A DNA stretch of 64,000 bases, from the NCBI RefSeq assembly GCF_000473365.1, contig NZ_KI421517.1, positions 496,001 through 560,000 on the forward strand. The letters run 5' to 3'. Below are positions 8,080 through 17,075 of this stretch, one piece after another. The notes below the pieces were generated by a model. That model did no database searches, was not told the origin of the DNA, and saw nothing but the letters and a program-made list of their open reading frames with translations. The position numbers were made by a program, and so were the translations under genes. Source of the DNA: Adhaeribacter aquaticus DSM 16391. Its GTDB lineage: Bacteria > Bacteroidota > Bacteroidia > Cytophagales > Hymenobacteraceae. The stretch's first letter is position 1. Each line of letters opens with the position of its first letter.

Positions 8080-9705
8080 TTAAACGCCTAATAATAAACG
8101 CATTGGATCCTCCAGTAATTCTTTTACCCGAACCAGGAAGCTTACCGACTCCCGGCCATCAATGATGCGGTGGTCATAAGATAATGCTATGTACATCATT
8201 GGACGGATTACCACCTCATTGTTAATAGCTACCGGACGCTGCACGATGTTGTGCATACCCAGAATAGCTGACTGAGGGGCATTAATGATTGGAGTAGACA
8301 TCATGGAACCAAATACGCCACCGTTAGTAATGGTAAAGGTACCACCTGTCATTTCTTCCAATGAAATTTTATTATCACGGGCACGGGTAGCTAACCGGAT
8401 AACTTCTTTTTCAATACCATCTAAAGAAAGTTCTTCAGCATTCCGGATAACCGGTACTACCAGGCCTTTAGGTGCTGATACGGCAATAGAAATATCGCAG
8501 AAATCATTAAATACCATTTCGCCTTCATCAATCATTGCATTAACAGCCGGGAATTCTTTTAAAGCAACGGTACAAGCTTTAATGAAAAACGACATAAAGC
8601 CTAAACCAACGCTGTGCTTTTCTTTAAACTTATCTTTGAACTTAGCCCGGATATCCATAATCGGCTTCATATCTACCTCATTAAAGGTAGTTAGCATAGC
8701 CGTTTCGTTTTTAACCTGTACAAGACGACGCGCTACCGTTTTACGTAAGCTAGACATCCGCTCCCGACGTTGATTACGGTTACCAGATTGGGCACCTGCT
8801 GGTGCCGCGGCTGGCGCAGCACTGGCTTTAGCTGGAGCAGCAGGTGCTGCGGCAGGTTTAGCCTGTGCGTTTTGCGCATCTTCTTTTGTAATTCTACCAT
8901 CGCGGCCAGAACCAGCTACCTGATCTGGAGCAATACCTTTTTCTGCTAGTATTTTACCTGCAGCCGGAGATGGCGTACCTGCTGCATAGGCAGAAGAACC
9001 ACCCATGGTAGCAGTAGCCGCCTGGGCTTGTTGCGCTGCCGCACCTGGAGCAGCAACAGCTGGTGCAGCACTGGTAACACCAGCTGTACTGTTGGTATTA
9101 ATGGTACAGATTACGGCACCAACTGGCACGGTTTCACCTTCCGGTGCTTTGATATTTAATGTACCAGCAGCCTCAGCAGGTAATTCAAACGTAGCTTTGT
9201 CCGATTCCAATTCGCAAAGAACTTCGTCCATTACCACACTATCACCATCTTTCTTCAACCATTTAGAGATGGTTACCTCAGTGATTGATTCGCCTACAGC
9301 TGGTATTTTTATTTCTTTTACTTCACCTCCGGCACTAGCTTGGCCACCACCCTGTCCGGATACTGTTTCTGCAGTAGGTGCGCTACTCGTTGGCTGGCCG
9401 GATCCGCCGTAACCTGATTGAGTATTGGCTTCCGGAGCTTCACCACCTGCTGCAGGAGCGGCTACAGCCCCGTCACCAGAGATTTCGCAAATAACTGAAC
9501 CCACCGCAATGGTTTCGCCTTCCGGCACCCGGATCTTTAAAATGCCTGCGCCCTCAGCGGGTAGTTCAAAGGTTGCTTTATCTGATTCCAGTTCGCAGAT
9601 AACTTCATCCATAGCTACCTGATCACCGTCTTTTTTAAGCCATTTGGCAATAGTAACTTCTGTGATCGATTCGCCTACAACCGGCACTTTAATTTCAAGA
9701 CCCAT
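8080..9705 (-). CDS. odhB: Dihydrolipoyllysine-residue succinyltransferase (E2 of 2-oxoglutarate dehydrogenase), two lipoyl domains
   Basis: 541 residues, longer than the roughly 400-residue single-lipoyl E2 of Escherichia coli. Lipoyl domain 1 (about 2-75, lysine near 43 in ESDKATFE) and domain 2 (about 131-202, lysine near 170, same motif) are joined by a Gly/Ala/Ser/Thr-rich linker. A peripheral-subunit-binding domain follows at about 243-278 ([19 protein letters not shown]), then a second Ala-Pro linker and the catalytic domain with [13 protein letters not shown] (His about 512, Asp about 516) near the end. The enzyme transfers succinyl from E1 to CoA. It lies between the E1 and E3 genes on the minus strand. 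The two lipoyl domains are very alike, which points to duplication or gene conversion. Confidence 0.95.
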   Translation of the reverse strand: MGLEIKVPVVGESITEVTIAKWLKKDGDQVAMDEVICELESDKATFELPAEGAGILKIRVPEGETIAVGSVICEISGDGAVAAPAAGGEAPEANTQSGYGGSGQPTSSAPTAETVSGQGGGQASAGGEVKEIKIPAVGESITEVTISKWLKKDGDSVVMDEVLCELESDKATFELPAEAAGTLNIKAPEGETVPVGAVICTINTNSTAGVTSAAPAVAAPGAAAQQAQAATATMGGSSAYAAGTPSPAAGKILAEKGIAPDQVAGSGRDGRITKEDAQNAQAKPAAAPAAPAKASAAPAAAPAGAQSGNRNQRRERMSSLRKTVARRLVQVKNETAMLTTFNEVDMKPIMDIRAKFKDKFKEKHSVGLGFMSFFIKACTVALKEFPAVNAMIDEGEMVFNDFCDISIAVSAPKGLVVPVIRNAEELSLDGIEKEVIRLATRARDNKISLEEMTGGTFTITNGGVFGSMMSTPIINAPQSAILGMHNIVQRPVAINNEVVIRPMMYIALSYDHRIIDGRESVSFLVRVKELLEDPMRLLLGV

Positions 9706-9821
9706 AGTTTTTCTATTTTGGAATAATGATTTTAAATCTGTGTTTTTATTGATCTGCGCAAATTAGGAAATCCCCCTGCACAAGATCAATTTATTTCTTA
9801 ATTTATTTAAAAATACTTTTA

Positions 9822-12584
9822 TTAAATGCTGAAGGCACGCTCTATTAATTCTTTTTGCGTTTTCACGTGTACTTTGTTGTAACCAGTAGCTGGTGAGGCA
9901 GCCGCTTTACGAGCTACAACTTCCTGCAATATATTTTTATGACGCAACGCACGTAACATATAAGCCCAGTAACCCATATTGGAAGGTTCTTCCTGTACCC
10001 AATGTACTTTTGCACCTGGATATTTGCTCAACTCAGCTTCTAATTGTGTATGTGGGAACGGATGTAACTGCTCAATCCGAACAATAGCTACATCATTCCG
10101 TTTGCTGTTTTGCTGTTCTTCCAGTAGTTCATAATAAACCTTACCAGTGCATAGTAACACCTTTTTCACCGAATTTGCTTCTGCATAATTGTCTCCTATT
10201 ACTTCCTGGAAAGATCCATTTGTAAAGTCTTCTACAGGAGAAATACATAATGGGTGACGCAACATTGACTTAGGCGACATAATTACCAACGGCTTACGGA
10301 ACGGCCAGGCCAATTGCCGGCGCATTACGTGGAATAAGTTGGCCGGGGTAGTTAAATTCGCTACCACAATGTTATATTCCGCCGATAATTGTAAGAAGCG
10401 TTCCGGACGGGCATTCGAGTGTTCTGGGCCCTGACCTTCGTAACCATGCGGCAATAGCATTACTAATCCGTTCATCCGTTGCCATTTAGTTTCAGATGGC
10501 GTAATGAACTGATCAATCATTACCTGCGCTCCGTTAGCGAAGTCACCGAACTGCGCTTCCCAGATTACTAGTGCATTTGGATTTGCCATTGAATAGCCGA
10601 ACTCAAAACCGGAAACGCCATATTCAGAAAGCAACGAATTGTAAATCCGCATTTTTTCCTGGCCTTCCTGAATGTAGTTTAAGCTGTTATAAGATTCACT
10701 GGTTTCAGCATCGCGCAGAACTGCATGGCGGTGCGAGAAAGTACCACGCTGCACATCCTGACCACTTAATCGAACTATTTTATTTTCTAATAATATAGAA
10801 CCGTAAGCTAATAATTCAGCTGCTGCCCAATTTAACACCTTCTGCCCAAAGAACATATCCTGACGTTCTTTTAACAGTTTCTCTATTTGTTTAAGTGGTT
10901 TAAATCCTTCTGGAATAGTGCTTAAAGCCTTACCTACTTTTTCAATAACTTCTTGGGTTACGCTGGTATTCGGCGATTTTTCAAAATCTTCTGGCTTAGA
11001 CCGACGCAGGTTTTTCCACTCTTTTTCCATATTTTGTAATTGATATGGAAGTGGTTTTTGTTTTACCTGGTTCAAGCGGTCCTGCAGCAAATCACGGAAT
11101 TCTTTATCCATGTTTCCTGCTAATTGAGCATCTACATCGCCACGACTTATTAATACTTTGTTATAGATTTCGCGTGGGTTTGGATGCTTAGAAATAATAT
11201 TATAAAGCTGCGGCTGCGTGAATTTTGGTTCATCGCTTTCATTATGACCATGACGACGGTAACATACCATATCAATAAAGATATCGTTGTGGAACCGCTG
11301 ACGGTATTCTGTAGCAATATGAACGGCAAAAACCACTGCTTCCGGATCATCACCGTTTACGTGCAATACCGGCGCATCAATTATTTTAGCTACATCGGTG
11401 CTGTAAATAGAAGAACGGGCATCTTCAAAGTCAGTAGTAAAACCTACCTGGTTATTTATTACAAAGTGAATGGTACCACCAGTCCGGTAACCGTGCAGGT
11501 TAGACATTTGGGTAACTTCGTACACAATACCTTGCCCAGCTAGAGCAGCATCACCATGAATTAAGATTGGCAATACAGCTTTGTAGTCGCCTTTGTACAT
11601 GGTATCTACCTTTGCCCGTACAAAACCTTCTACTACCGGGTTAACAGCCTCTAGGTGCGAAGGATTAGGAGCTAGTTTCAGATTTACTTTATTACCAGAT
11701 GGCGTGGTTACCTCGCTGGAATAGCCCATGTGGTATTTGACGTCACCATCACCCATAGTCAAATCTGGCACAGCGGTTCCTTCAAACTCGCTGAAGATCT
11801 GCTCGTAGGTTTTACCCATAATGTTGGCCAACACGTTCAAACGACCGCGGTGCGCCATACCAATCATTACTTCTTTTACTCCTAATTCCGCTCCTTTATC
11901 TATGATAGCATCTAAAGCCGGAATAGTAGTTTCGCCACCTTCCAGAGAAAATCGTTTCTGACCTAAAAATTTAGTGTGCAGGAAATTTTCAAAAACAACA
12001 GCTTCGTTTAATTTGGAAAGGATTCTTTTTTTATAATCCAATGAGGGCTGAAAACTTAAAGATTCGCGTTCGATTTTTTGTCTGAACCAATCTAAAATCT
12101 CCGGGTCCCGGATGTACATATATTCGAAGCCAATAGTGCCTTCGTAAATTTTCTTTAATGCAGCAATTATATCACGTAATTTGGCAGGGCCAATTCCTAT
12201 TTCTTCACCAACTCTGAATACAGTATCTAAATCTGCTTCTGATAAATTAAAGTCAGGTAAATCCAGACGAGCTTTCCGATCTTTACGCGGCCGAACCGGG
12301 TTAGTATTCGAACGCAGGTGACCACGGCTTCTGTAAGCATAGATCAGGTTACGTACCTGCACTTCTTTATCAGATTCAGAAGTTACGGCAGGTGCACTTT
12401 TTTGCTCAGTTGCTGCAGCATGTCCGTTAGAACCATTCTTGGAAGAAAACTTAGCAGAAAAGTCAAAACCCTCAAAGAATTTACGCCACCCAAAATCCAC
12501 TGATTCCGGATCTTGCTGGTAGTTTTTATATAATTCATCGATGTATGCAGCATGTGCATTCGCGATATAAGAATAATTATCCAT
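9822..12584 (-). CDS. sucA: 2-oxoglutarate dehydrogenase E1 component
   Basis: This 920-residue thiamine-diphosphate enzyme decarboxylates 2-oxoglutarate and loads succinyl onto E2 in the TCA cycle. The N-terminus (YIANAHAAYIDELYKNYQQD) matches the family's E2/E3-contact segment. MIGMAHRGRLNVLAN is the conserved E1o core, and the thiamine-diphosphate/Mg motif runs from HGDAALAGQG to VINNQVGFTT (about 340-385). HRHAVLRD and LLPHGYEGQGPEHSNARPER mark the transketolase-like C-terminal half. It is the first gene of the minus-strand sucA-odhB-lpdA cluster, 116 bases before odhB. A consensus Bacteroidota promoter (-33 TTTG, -7 TATATTTG) lies just upstream of its start. Confidence 0.97.
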   Translation of the reverse strand: MDNYSYIANAHAAYIDELYKNYQQDPESVDFGWRKFFEGFDFSAKFSSKNGSNGHAAATEQKSAPAVTSESDKEVQVRNLIYAYRSRGHLRSNTNPVRPRKDRKARLDLPDFNLSEADLDTVFRVGEEIGIGPAKLRDIIAALKKIYEGTIGFEYMYIRDPEILDWFRQKIERESLSFQPSLDYKKRILSKLNEAVVFENFLHTKFLGQKRFSLEGGETTIPALDAIIDKGAELGVKEVMIGMAHRGRLNVLANIMGKTYEQIFSEFEGTAVPDLTMGDGDVKYHMGYSSEVTTPSGNKVNLKLAPNPSHLEAVNPVVEGFVRAKVDTMYKGDYKAVLPILIHGDAALAGQGIVYEVTQMSNLHGYRTGGTIHFVINNQVGFTTDFEDARSSIYSTDVAKIIDAPVLHVNGDDPEAVVFAVHIATEYRQRFHNDIFIDMVCYRRHGHNESDEPKFTQPQLYNIISKHPNPREIYNKVLISRGDVDAQLAGNMDKEFRDLLQDRLNQVKQKPLPYQLQNMEKEWKNLRRSKPEDFEKSPNTSVTQEVIEKVGKALSTIPEGFKPLKQIEKLLKERQDMFFGQKVLNWAAAELLAYGSILLENKIVRLSGQDVQRGTFSHRHAVLRDAETSESYNSLNYIQEGQEKMRIYNSLLSEYGVSGFEFGYSMANPNALVIWEAQFGDFANGAQVMIDQFITPSETKWQRMNGLVMLLPHGYEGQGPEHSNARPERFLQLSAEYNIVVANLTTPANLFHVMRRQLAWPFRKPLVIMSPKSMLRHPLCISPVEDFTNGSFQEVIGDNYAEANSVKKVLLCTGKVYYELLEEQQNSKRNDVAIVRIEQLHPFPHTQLEAELSKYPGAKVHWVQEEPSNMGYWAYMLRALRHKNILQEVVARKAAASPATGYNKVHVKTQKELIERAFSI

Positions 12585-12607
12585 AAGAAGTAATTATTTA
12601 AATTTGG

Positions 12608-12640
12608 CAAATATAAGATTATTAGCACGAAGCATGCAAA
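12608..12640 (-). promoter_or_regulatory. Bacteroidota-type promoter of the sucA operon
   Basis: On the minus strand a -33 TTTG (12637-12640) is followed after 21 bases by the -7 box TATATTTG (12608-12615). This puts transcription start near 12600, about 17 bases before the sucA ATG. Both boxes and the spacing match the primary-sigma consensus of the phylum. Confidence 0.7.
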
Positions 12641-12819
12641 TTCTAAATTCGCATAAGCAAATATGATTAATTCTCAATCTATAAATGTTATACCGAGGGT
12701 GGTAATTAGAAAGAGTTTTAATAAAAAACATTAAAAAACGTTAAATTATAAACGCTATTTACCTTAAAAAGATTATAAATTTTTTATTTTTAACAATTCT
12801 ATTGGAGAAGAAAACTTAA

Positions 12820-13221
12820 ATGAAAAAGAACTTTCAGAAACTTGTATTTATTTTTCTGTTTTTGGTTTGCCAAAGCAGCTTTAGCCAAACCCCAGACAAA
12901 GCCTATACAACCATTTCTACTACTGAATTTCAAAAGCTTATTCAGAAAAGAAAAACCACTTTATTAGATGTAAGAACGCCAGAAGAATTTCAGAAATCAC
13001 ACTTAAAAGGCGCCATAAACATAAATTATAATGATCCAAACTTTAAGAACCTGATACAGGGTTTAGATAAAAAGAAAAAAATTTTAGTTTATTGTGCATC
13101 CGGTAGACGAAGTGCTAAATCTTGTGATTTATTACAGGAGAGCAACTTTAAGAATATATATAACCTGGACGGCGGCATAAATGCTTGGCTAAAGGAAAGT
13201 TTACCGATTGAAGAAAACTAA
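12820..13221 (+). CDS. Exported rhodanese-like protein
   Basis: 133 residues with a signal peptide (residues 1-22, ending FLFLVCQSSFSQ) followed by one rhodanese domain. TLLDVRTPEEFQKSHLKGAI is the family's N-terminal signature. The active-site loop is CASGRRS with cysteine near residue 92, and GGINAWL closes the domain. Rhodaneses move sulfane sulfur via a cysteine persulfide; single-domain exported ones act in periplasmic sulfur or redox handling, but the substrate is unknown. The loop CxxGRR is intact, so it should be able to bind sulfur. It is a single gene, convergent with the putative kinase gene at 13231 with only nine bases between the ends. Confidence 0.9.
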   Translation: MKKNFQKLVFIFLFLVCQSSFSQTPDKAYTTISTTEFQKLIQKRKTTLLDVRTPEEFQKSHLKGAININYNDPNFKNLIQGLDKKKKILVYCASGRRSAKSCDLLQESNFKNIYNLDGGINAWLKESLPIEEN

Positions 13222-13230
13222 TAGCTAAAT

Positions 13231-14829
13231 TTAAAATCCTTCCCGGTCGTATAAATGAACAGCTATATCTTTAGTAGTTTTATCTACTGTTTGCTTTCCC
13301 CATTTGATTTTGTTCCCCTTTTTTGTATCATAAATTAAACATTTGCCTTTTTCCTGTATCACTTCAGAAACATCGCCGAAAGTGTCCTCGCCAGGACCTC
13401 CAACTAAATTTATTTTAATACCCACAGCAACGCGGCCCGAAACCTCAAAAATATCTCTTCCGGCTAATCCATGAAGGGTAATACTTTTGGTTTCGTTGGT
13501 TTGAAAAACCCGATGATACAAAGGCTTGATAATTTTCTGGCGGTTGTCTACCTGATAAATTGTTATGGCAGTCTGATCATTATTTAGGCGCTTCACCACA
13601 AACTTTTCCTGCTCATCTGATCCAGCCACCACTACATGTTCTGCTAATAGCTTATAATACCTTTCTGCAACCTCTACTAATTGATCTCGCCTTGCTTTTA
13701 ATTTACGAGTTGTTTCCTGCCCTACCAAGTTAAATACCGGAGCAGGAAAATTTTTAACGGCCTCCTCTATAACCTGATCCGTTAAGGCCAGCTGAAGTTG
13801 CTGAGCAACCTTTTTAAGCATTGGTAGCGTTACGCCATTCAAAGCTCTTTCGTCCAGAAAAGCGGCATTTACGGTATAGGCATACACATCTGAAATCTTT
13901 TCATCAAAATTGCCCATTTTACGCAGAGCAAACCTTCGGGTAAGTAGCCAAGGGATTAAGCCATCATGGTATTTGCTAAAGGCCTGATCGCGATCTTTAG
14001 GCACCGGTACATAAACTACATTTGTTCCTCGCTGAAAGGCTGCCCAATTCCACTGCCCTTCGTGGCGGTCCCAATCACTAAGCAAAATATCAAACAAGCG
14101 GCTTTTAGCGTAACCTAGTTGGTTAATTTGGTGTTGGCTATACCGAAAGCGTTTATCCAGCATCTCCACACTATTTACTATATCAAGTAAACCAGTATCA
14201 GTAGTAGCAGAAGCAAAGCTTTGAGGAGCTGAATACTTTTCCTCTAATAAAAATAATTTATTCTTTATAAGCTTATGATGCTTTTTGAAGTTAACATCGC
14301 TGCCAGAAACAAATACAATCCGCGGATTGGTATGATAAATATTGGCTGCCTGCGCCAAGGGTGCTACAACCAAAGCAGCATACGGATTAGAGGCCGAAAT
14401 CTGATCACGAACTAAATCGGCGGCAATTGTTCTTTGCCAAAAGGGGGGCAAAACATTAATCGGATCTTTATCCAGAGAGCGTAACACATAAGTTCTACCT
14501 TTTTTACCCAATAGGTTTATGCTGATTGTTTGCATGCCTCCTCCCTGTTTTCCAACCTGCAGACCACCGAATATATTGGTAATATTCAAAATAGGAGCTT
14601 TTATTGGTACTGCCCACACATCCCGGTAATGCTTGCCTAGCCAGAATTCACCTATCTTACCTAATTTATATTGGGTTCCTGCACTAGCCCAAACATATCC
14701 GGGCTCCTTTGCCTTATAAAAGAAAGTACCTTTTTCATATGGTTGGGTATTTCCTGAGAAGAATAGCCCTTTGGTTACTGCTATAATCAGTAAAACAAGC
14801 AATAAAGAAATAACTATTTTTTTCCACAT
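13231..14829 (-). CDS. Membrane-anchored protein with CotH/HipA-like kinase motifs (532 aa)
   Basis: An N-terminal helix (residues 4-24) anchors or exports the protein. The middle contains YVLRSLDKDP (about 114-123, candidate ATP-lysine region), LLSDWDRHEGQWNWAAF (about 249-265) and VYVPVPKDRDQAFSKYHDG (about 272-290). The D-x-D-R-H-x-x-Q loop followed by a P-x-D-x-D motif is the arrangement of the catalytic and metal-binding loops in CotH, HipA and Fam20-type kinases. Related motifs occur fused to metallophosphoesterases in other Bacteroidota, from memory. The C-terminal 110 residues look like beta-rich repeats (LHGLAGRDIFEVSG, LVGGPGEDTFGD). Kinase activity is inference; nobody should read this as a proven function. 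The gene stands alone and ends nine bases from the rhodanese gene. Confidence 0.65.
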   Translation of the reverse strand: MWKKIVISLLLVLLIIAVTKGLFFSGNTQPYEKGTFFYKAKEPGYVWASAGTQYKLGKIGEFWLGKHYRDVWAVPIKAPILNITNIFGGLQVGKQGGGMQTISINLLGKKGRTYVLRSLDKDPINVLPPFWQRTIAADLVRDQISASNPYAALVVAPLAQAANIYHTNPRIVFVSGSDVNFKKHHKLIKNKLFLLEEKYSAPQSFASATTDTGLLDIVNSVEMLDKRFRYSQHQINQLGYAKSRLFDILLSDWDRHEGQWNWAAFQRGTNVVYVPVPKDRDQAFSKYHDGLIPWLLTRRFALRKMGNFDEKISDVYAYTVNAAFLDERALNGVTLPMLKKVAQQLQLALTDQVIEEAVKNFPAPVFNLVGQETTRKLKARRDQLVEVAERYYKLLAEHVVVAGSDEQEKFVVKRLNNDQTAITIYQVDNRQKIIKPLYHRVFQTNETKSITLHGLAGRDIFEVSGRVAVGIKINLVGGPGEDTFGDVSEVIQEKGKCLIYDTKKGNKIKWGKQTVDKTTKDIAVHLYDREGF

Positions 14830-14983
14830 GGGCCAAGAGTCGCCGCTCGAATTCCTGTAAACGAAAAATTTGCGTAAAGTTTTAAAAGGAGCAAAAAATA
14901 TTCAGGTTGGTTGAGTTTTAATTTTTACTTTGGCTCTATTAAAATTTTTAATATTAATAAATCATTTTAAGTTATTCTGCCTG

Positions 14984-15370
14984 ATGCTGCTCAATAGAAT
15001 TCATCATATTGCTATTATTTGCACAAATTATGCTGTCTCCAAAGATTTTTATGTTAATAAATTAGGCTTAACCATTATAGGCGAAACCTACCGGGAGGGC
15101 CGCGATTCTTACAAATTGGACTTAGCTGTGAACGGCACCTACCAAATAGAGCTTTTTTCTTTCCCAGAACCACCCGCCCGTCCCAGCCGGCCGGAAGCGG
15201 CCGGCTTACGCCACCTGGCTTTTGAAGTGTCTGACCTGGATGCCACTGTCCAGGACCTCAACACCAAGAACATTGAAACTGAACCTATCCGGGTAGATGA
15301 ATTTACCGGCAGACGATTTACATTCTTTCAGGACCCTGATGGTTTACCTTTAGAGCTTTACGAAATTTAG
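14984..15370 (+). CDS. VOC (glyoxalase/bleomycin-resistance) family protein, YaeR-like
   Basis: The ATG at 14984 gives 128 residues, the normal length of the small SMU1112c/YaeR group of vicinal oxygen chelate proteins. An upstream in-frame extension is rejected because it adds a non-conserved hydrophobic tail. Four metal ligands are visible: His in RIHHIAI, Glu in YQIELFSFPEP, His in GLRHLAFEV, Glu at the C-terminal LPLELYEI. These proteins form a metal site like glyoxalase I, but the YaeR group has no settled substrate. A methylglyoxal synthase gene lies 1.2 kb downstream on the other strand, so a link to methylglyoxal handling is possible but not shown. Confidence 0.88.
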   Translation: MLLNRIHHIAIICTNYAVSKDFYVNKLGLTIIGETYREGRDSYKLDLAVNGTYQIELFSFPEPPARPSRPEAAGLRHLAFEVSDLDATVQDLNTKNIETEPIRVDEFTGRRFTFFQDPDGLPLELYEI

Positions 15371-15496
15371 TACACACGTTAAGGGAAATGGTTAATCTAA
15401 ATACGTGATTATGATTCCGGCTACAAACTTAGCGAATACAACTTTTACCACTATATCCGCTGCTAATACAGAAGAACAAGTGTAAATCCCCCCTAA

Positions 15497-15640
15497 CATA
15501 GGGGCAACTCCTTTCTTGGAGCGCTTAATAAACATGAACTGGTAAAACTCATTTCTGGTCTTTCCAAACTTTCAGAAAAAGAACAGCAAATGATGGAGCT
15601 GCTTATTGAGGTTTCGCAGTTGATGGATGAATCAGGTTAA
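15497..15640 (+). pseudogene. C-terminal fragment of a small protein gene
   Basis: After a stop at 15494-15496 this frame reads LGALNKHELVKLISGLSK, LSEKEQQMMELLIEVSQ, LMDESG and then a natural TAA. The composition (amphipathic, charged helix, no rare residues) looks like a real protein tail, possibly of a small helix-turn-helix regulator, but there is no start codon and the frames upstream are closed by stops around a run of six C bases. The family cannot be named. Confidence 0.4.
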
Positions 15641-15766
15641 TATGTGCTGTTAGCTGAAAAAGGTAAAACAGATAATAATTCCAAGCTGATCTGGATCGTT
15701 AGAGTAATGCTAATATTCCAGTTAATAATATTTTTAGCAAGCCAAAGAAGTATTAGGTTTAAATTG

Positions 15767-15774
15767 TACTTTTG
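15767..15774 (+). promoter_or_regulatory. -7 box of the 90-aa gene
   Basis: TACTTTTG matches the TAnnTTTG consensus 68 bases upstream of the ATG at 15843. No clear -33 TTTG is seen. Confidence 0.45.
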
Positions 15775-15842
15775 CCCTTTAGGTCAGGCCTAAACTTCAA
15801 TTTTACAAAAGCGTTTAACCAATAAATTTCACTTAAAAAACT

Positions 15843-16115
15843 ATGTCAAACAGCGTAAAATATTCCGGTATTTCTCCAGAAATATACAATAACTTAAGAT
15901 CTAAACTTTCCGGATTTGGTATTAACCTGGCCGGGAATAACGGCCGCATTTCCGAAAAAGGCGTTTCGGCTGAATATACTTTTGATGAGACTACTCAAAC
16001 ACTCTCGGTAAATAATGTGAAGGTAGGTTTCCCGGCGAGCATGATGTATAGCCCGGATAAAATTATTTCTACTATTTCCCAGGAAGTTCAAAGGGCAGGC
16101 GGACAGGTCGCGTAA
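15843..16115 (+). CDS. Small hypothetical protein (90 aa)
   Basis: I do not recognise this family. The 90 residues are soluble and without signal peptide. A Gly/Asn-rich first half (GISPEIYNNLRSKLSGFGIN) is followed by GVSAEYTFDETTQTLSVNN, which looks like a small alpha/beta module, and ends in an amphipathic helix (SPDKIISTISQEVQRAG). The codon pattern resembles the neighbours, and a -7 box lies upstream, so it is probably expressed. It is followed 119 bases later by another small protein gene on the same strand. There is no evidence on its function. Confidence 0.65.
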   Translation: MSNSVKYSGISPEIYNNLRSKLSGFGINLAGNNGRISEKGVSAEYTFDETTQTLSVNNVKVGFPASMMYSPDKIISTISQEVQRAGGQVA

Positions 16116-16234
16116 TTTTCCGTAAAGCTAAATTCTAAATCCTTAGACACAGTTTTTATTTTTCCGTATACCACTTCTGTTGGCGCAATTAGCAGCTAAC
16201 CGTTAAAGGTAGAAGCAATTAAAATATTAAAACT

Positions 16235-16495
16235 ATGAACCAAGGAAATAATCAATTAATTCAGCCTGAAGATTTATCCCGTACGGTAGAAAATGCTTTG
16301 CATGTTTTCCGTCAGGGCAACCATGATAAGTTACCTGATTTATTACAGGATGCGGGTAATTTATTATATAAAGCAAGTAAAAAACTTACTCCTACTCAAT
16401 TAGTATTGGCAGTTGCGGCAGTTGCAGTTGCTACTATATTTGTGGTGTCGCAAATAGAAGATGGCAATTTAGATTTCCACAACCAGGCTGCCTAA
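16235..16495 (+). CDS. Small single-helix membrane protein (86 aa), paralogue of the gene at 3310
   Basis: Residues 1-55 are a soluble amphipathic region (SRTVENALHVFRQGNHDKLP then DLLQDAGNLLYKASKKLTPTQ). A single membrane helix follows at about 57-75 (VLAVAAVAVATIFVVSQ), then a short tail. The pattern K-PD-L---G, then T-TQ-VL--A--A-A----S, also occurs in the 94-aa protein at 3310-3594, so these are probably two members of one small-protein family in this genome. A tail-anchored or membrane-stress role is a guess. A strong terminator follows. Confidence 0.72.
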   Translation: MNQGNNQLIQPEDLSRTVENALHVFRQGNHDKLPDLLQDAGNLLYKASKKLTPTQLVLAVAAVAVATIFVVSQIEDGNLDFHNQAA

Positions 16496-16510
16496 GCAGG
16501 AAAAAAATTA

Positions 16511-16552
16511 AAAAAAGCCTCAGCTCACCTTAAAAGGAGCTGAGGCTTTTTT
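16511..16552. terminator. Bidirectional hairpin terminator
   Basis: Perfect 16-bp stem AAAAAAGCCTCAGCTC (16511-16526) with its complement at 16537-16552, followed by a T-run. It separates the convergent 86-aa gene and mgsA. Confidence 0.85.
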
Positions 16553-16562
16553 TTATATGATT

Positions 16563-16934
16563 TTAATCTTCTGCCCGATCCAGAATAATATAATCGGCCG
16601 AAGCCCGATTTAAGGCAATTGGAACATTATTGATAACTGCCGTCCGGATCAAAGTCTGAATATCGTGCTCGTGCCCATGCGGGCTTTCAGAATCTATAAA
16701 GAAAACCACCTTAAATACTTTCCCCCGTAGTATTTTGGCAGATAATAAGATATCACCACCACTTGGCCCGTGTCCAAAAGGCTTAACAGTTAACCCTAAT
16801 ACGCTATTTAGTAACTTAGCAGTATTGGTTGTACCTATTAATTCAAATTGACGTAAGGTTTCGATGTGCTGCTTTGCCCATTCCAGCAATTCATTTTTCT
16901 TTTCGTTATGAGCGATTAATGCAATTGTTTTCAT
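16563..16934 (-). CDS. mgsA: Methylglyoxal synthase
   Basis: 123 residues, slightly shorter than the 152 of Escherichia coli but containing the whole core. The enzyme converts dihydroxyacetone phosphate to methylglyoxal and phosphate, a bypass of lower glycolysis under phosphate limitation. The start MKTIALIAHN is the family's opening (AHDxxK type). PSGGDILLSA carries the catalytic aspartate (about D61). FFIDSESPHGHEHDIQTLI supplies the positions matching D91, H98 and D101 of the Escherichia coli enzyme (here about D81, H88, D91), and NRASADYII is the C-terminal signature. The gene stands alone on the minus strand and ends at a shared terminator. Confidence 0.93.
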   Translation of the reverse strand: MKTIALIAHNEKKNELLEWAKQHIETLRQFELIGTTNTAKLLNSVLGLTVKPFGHGPSGGDILLSAKILRGKVFKVVFFIDSESPHGHEHDIQTLIRTAVINNVPIALNRASADYIILDRAED

Positions 16935-17075
16935 TAAGATTCTTAATAAATATTAGTTGATTAAATTCTACCTTTAACTCAAATATTCTCTATGTGTACT
17001 ACCAGAAATATTTTGAAAGGTAAATATTTATCTTCATTTATAAAGCAGTCCATAACAGATAAATAAAAAAAATAA

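Larger units (their letters stand above)
15371..15842. other. Intergenic region with a decayed gene
   Basis: About 470 bases without an intact gene. The left part has a short open frame from 15411 (MIPATNLANTTF..., stopping at 15485), then a coding-like segment at 15497-15640 described separately. The right end carries a -7 box for the next gene. Confidence 0.6.

Noticed and set aside
9005-9412. Plus-strand open frame rich in Ala and Pro opposite odhB
   Set aside because: It mirrors the lipoyl-domain and linker coding sequence on the other strand, has low complexity and no motif. It is a shadow of the real gene.
15641-15800. A second small protein (LIWIVRVMLIFQ...) after the decayed fragment
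   Set aside because: It is in the same frame but begins after a stop with no good start and overlaps the promoter of the next gene. I treat it as chance reading.
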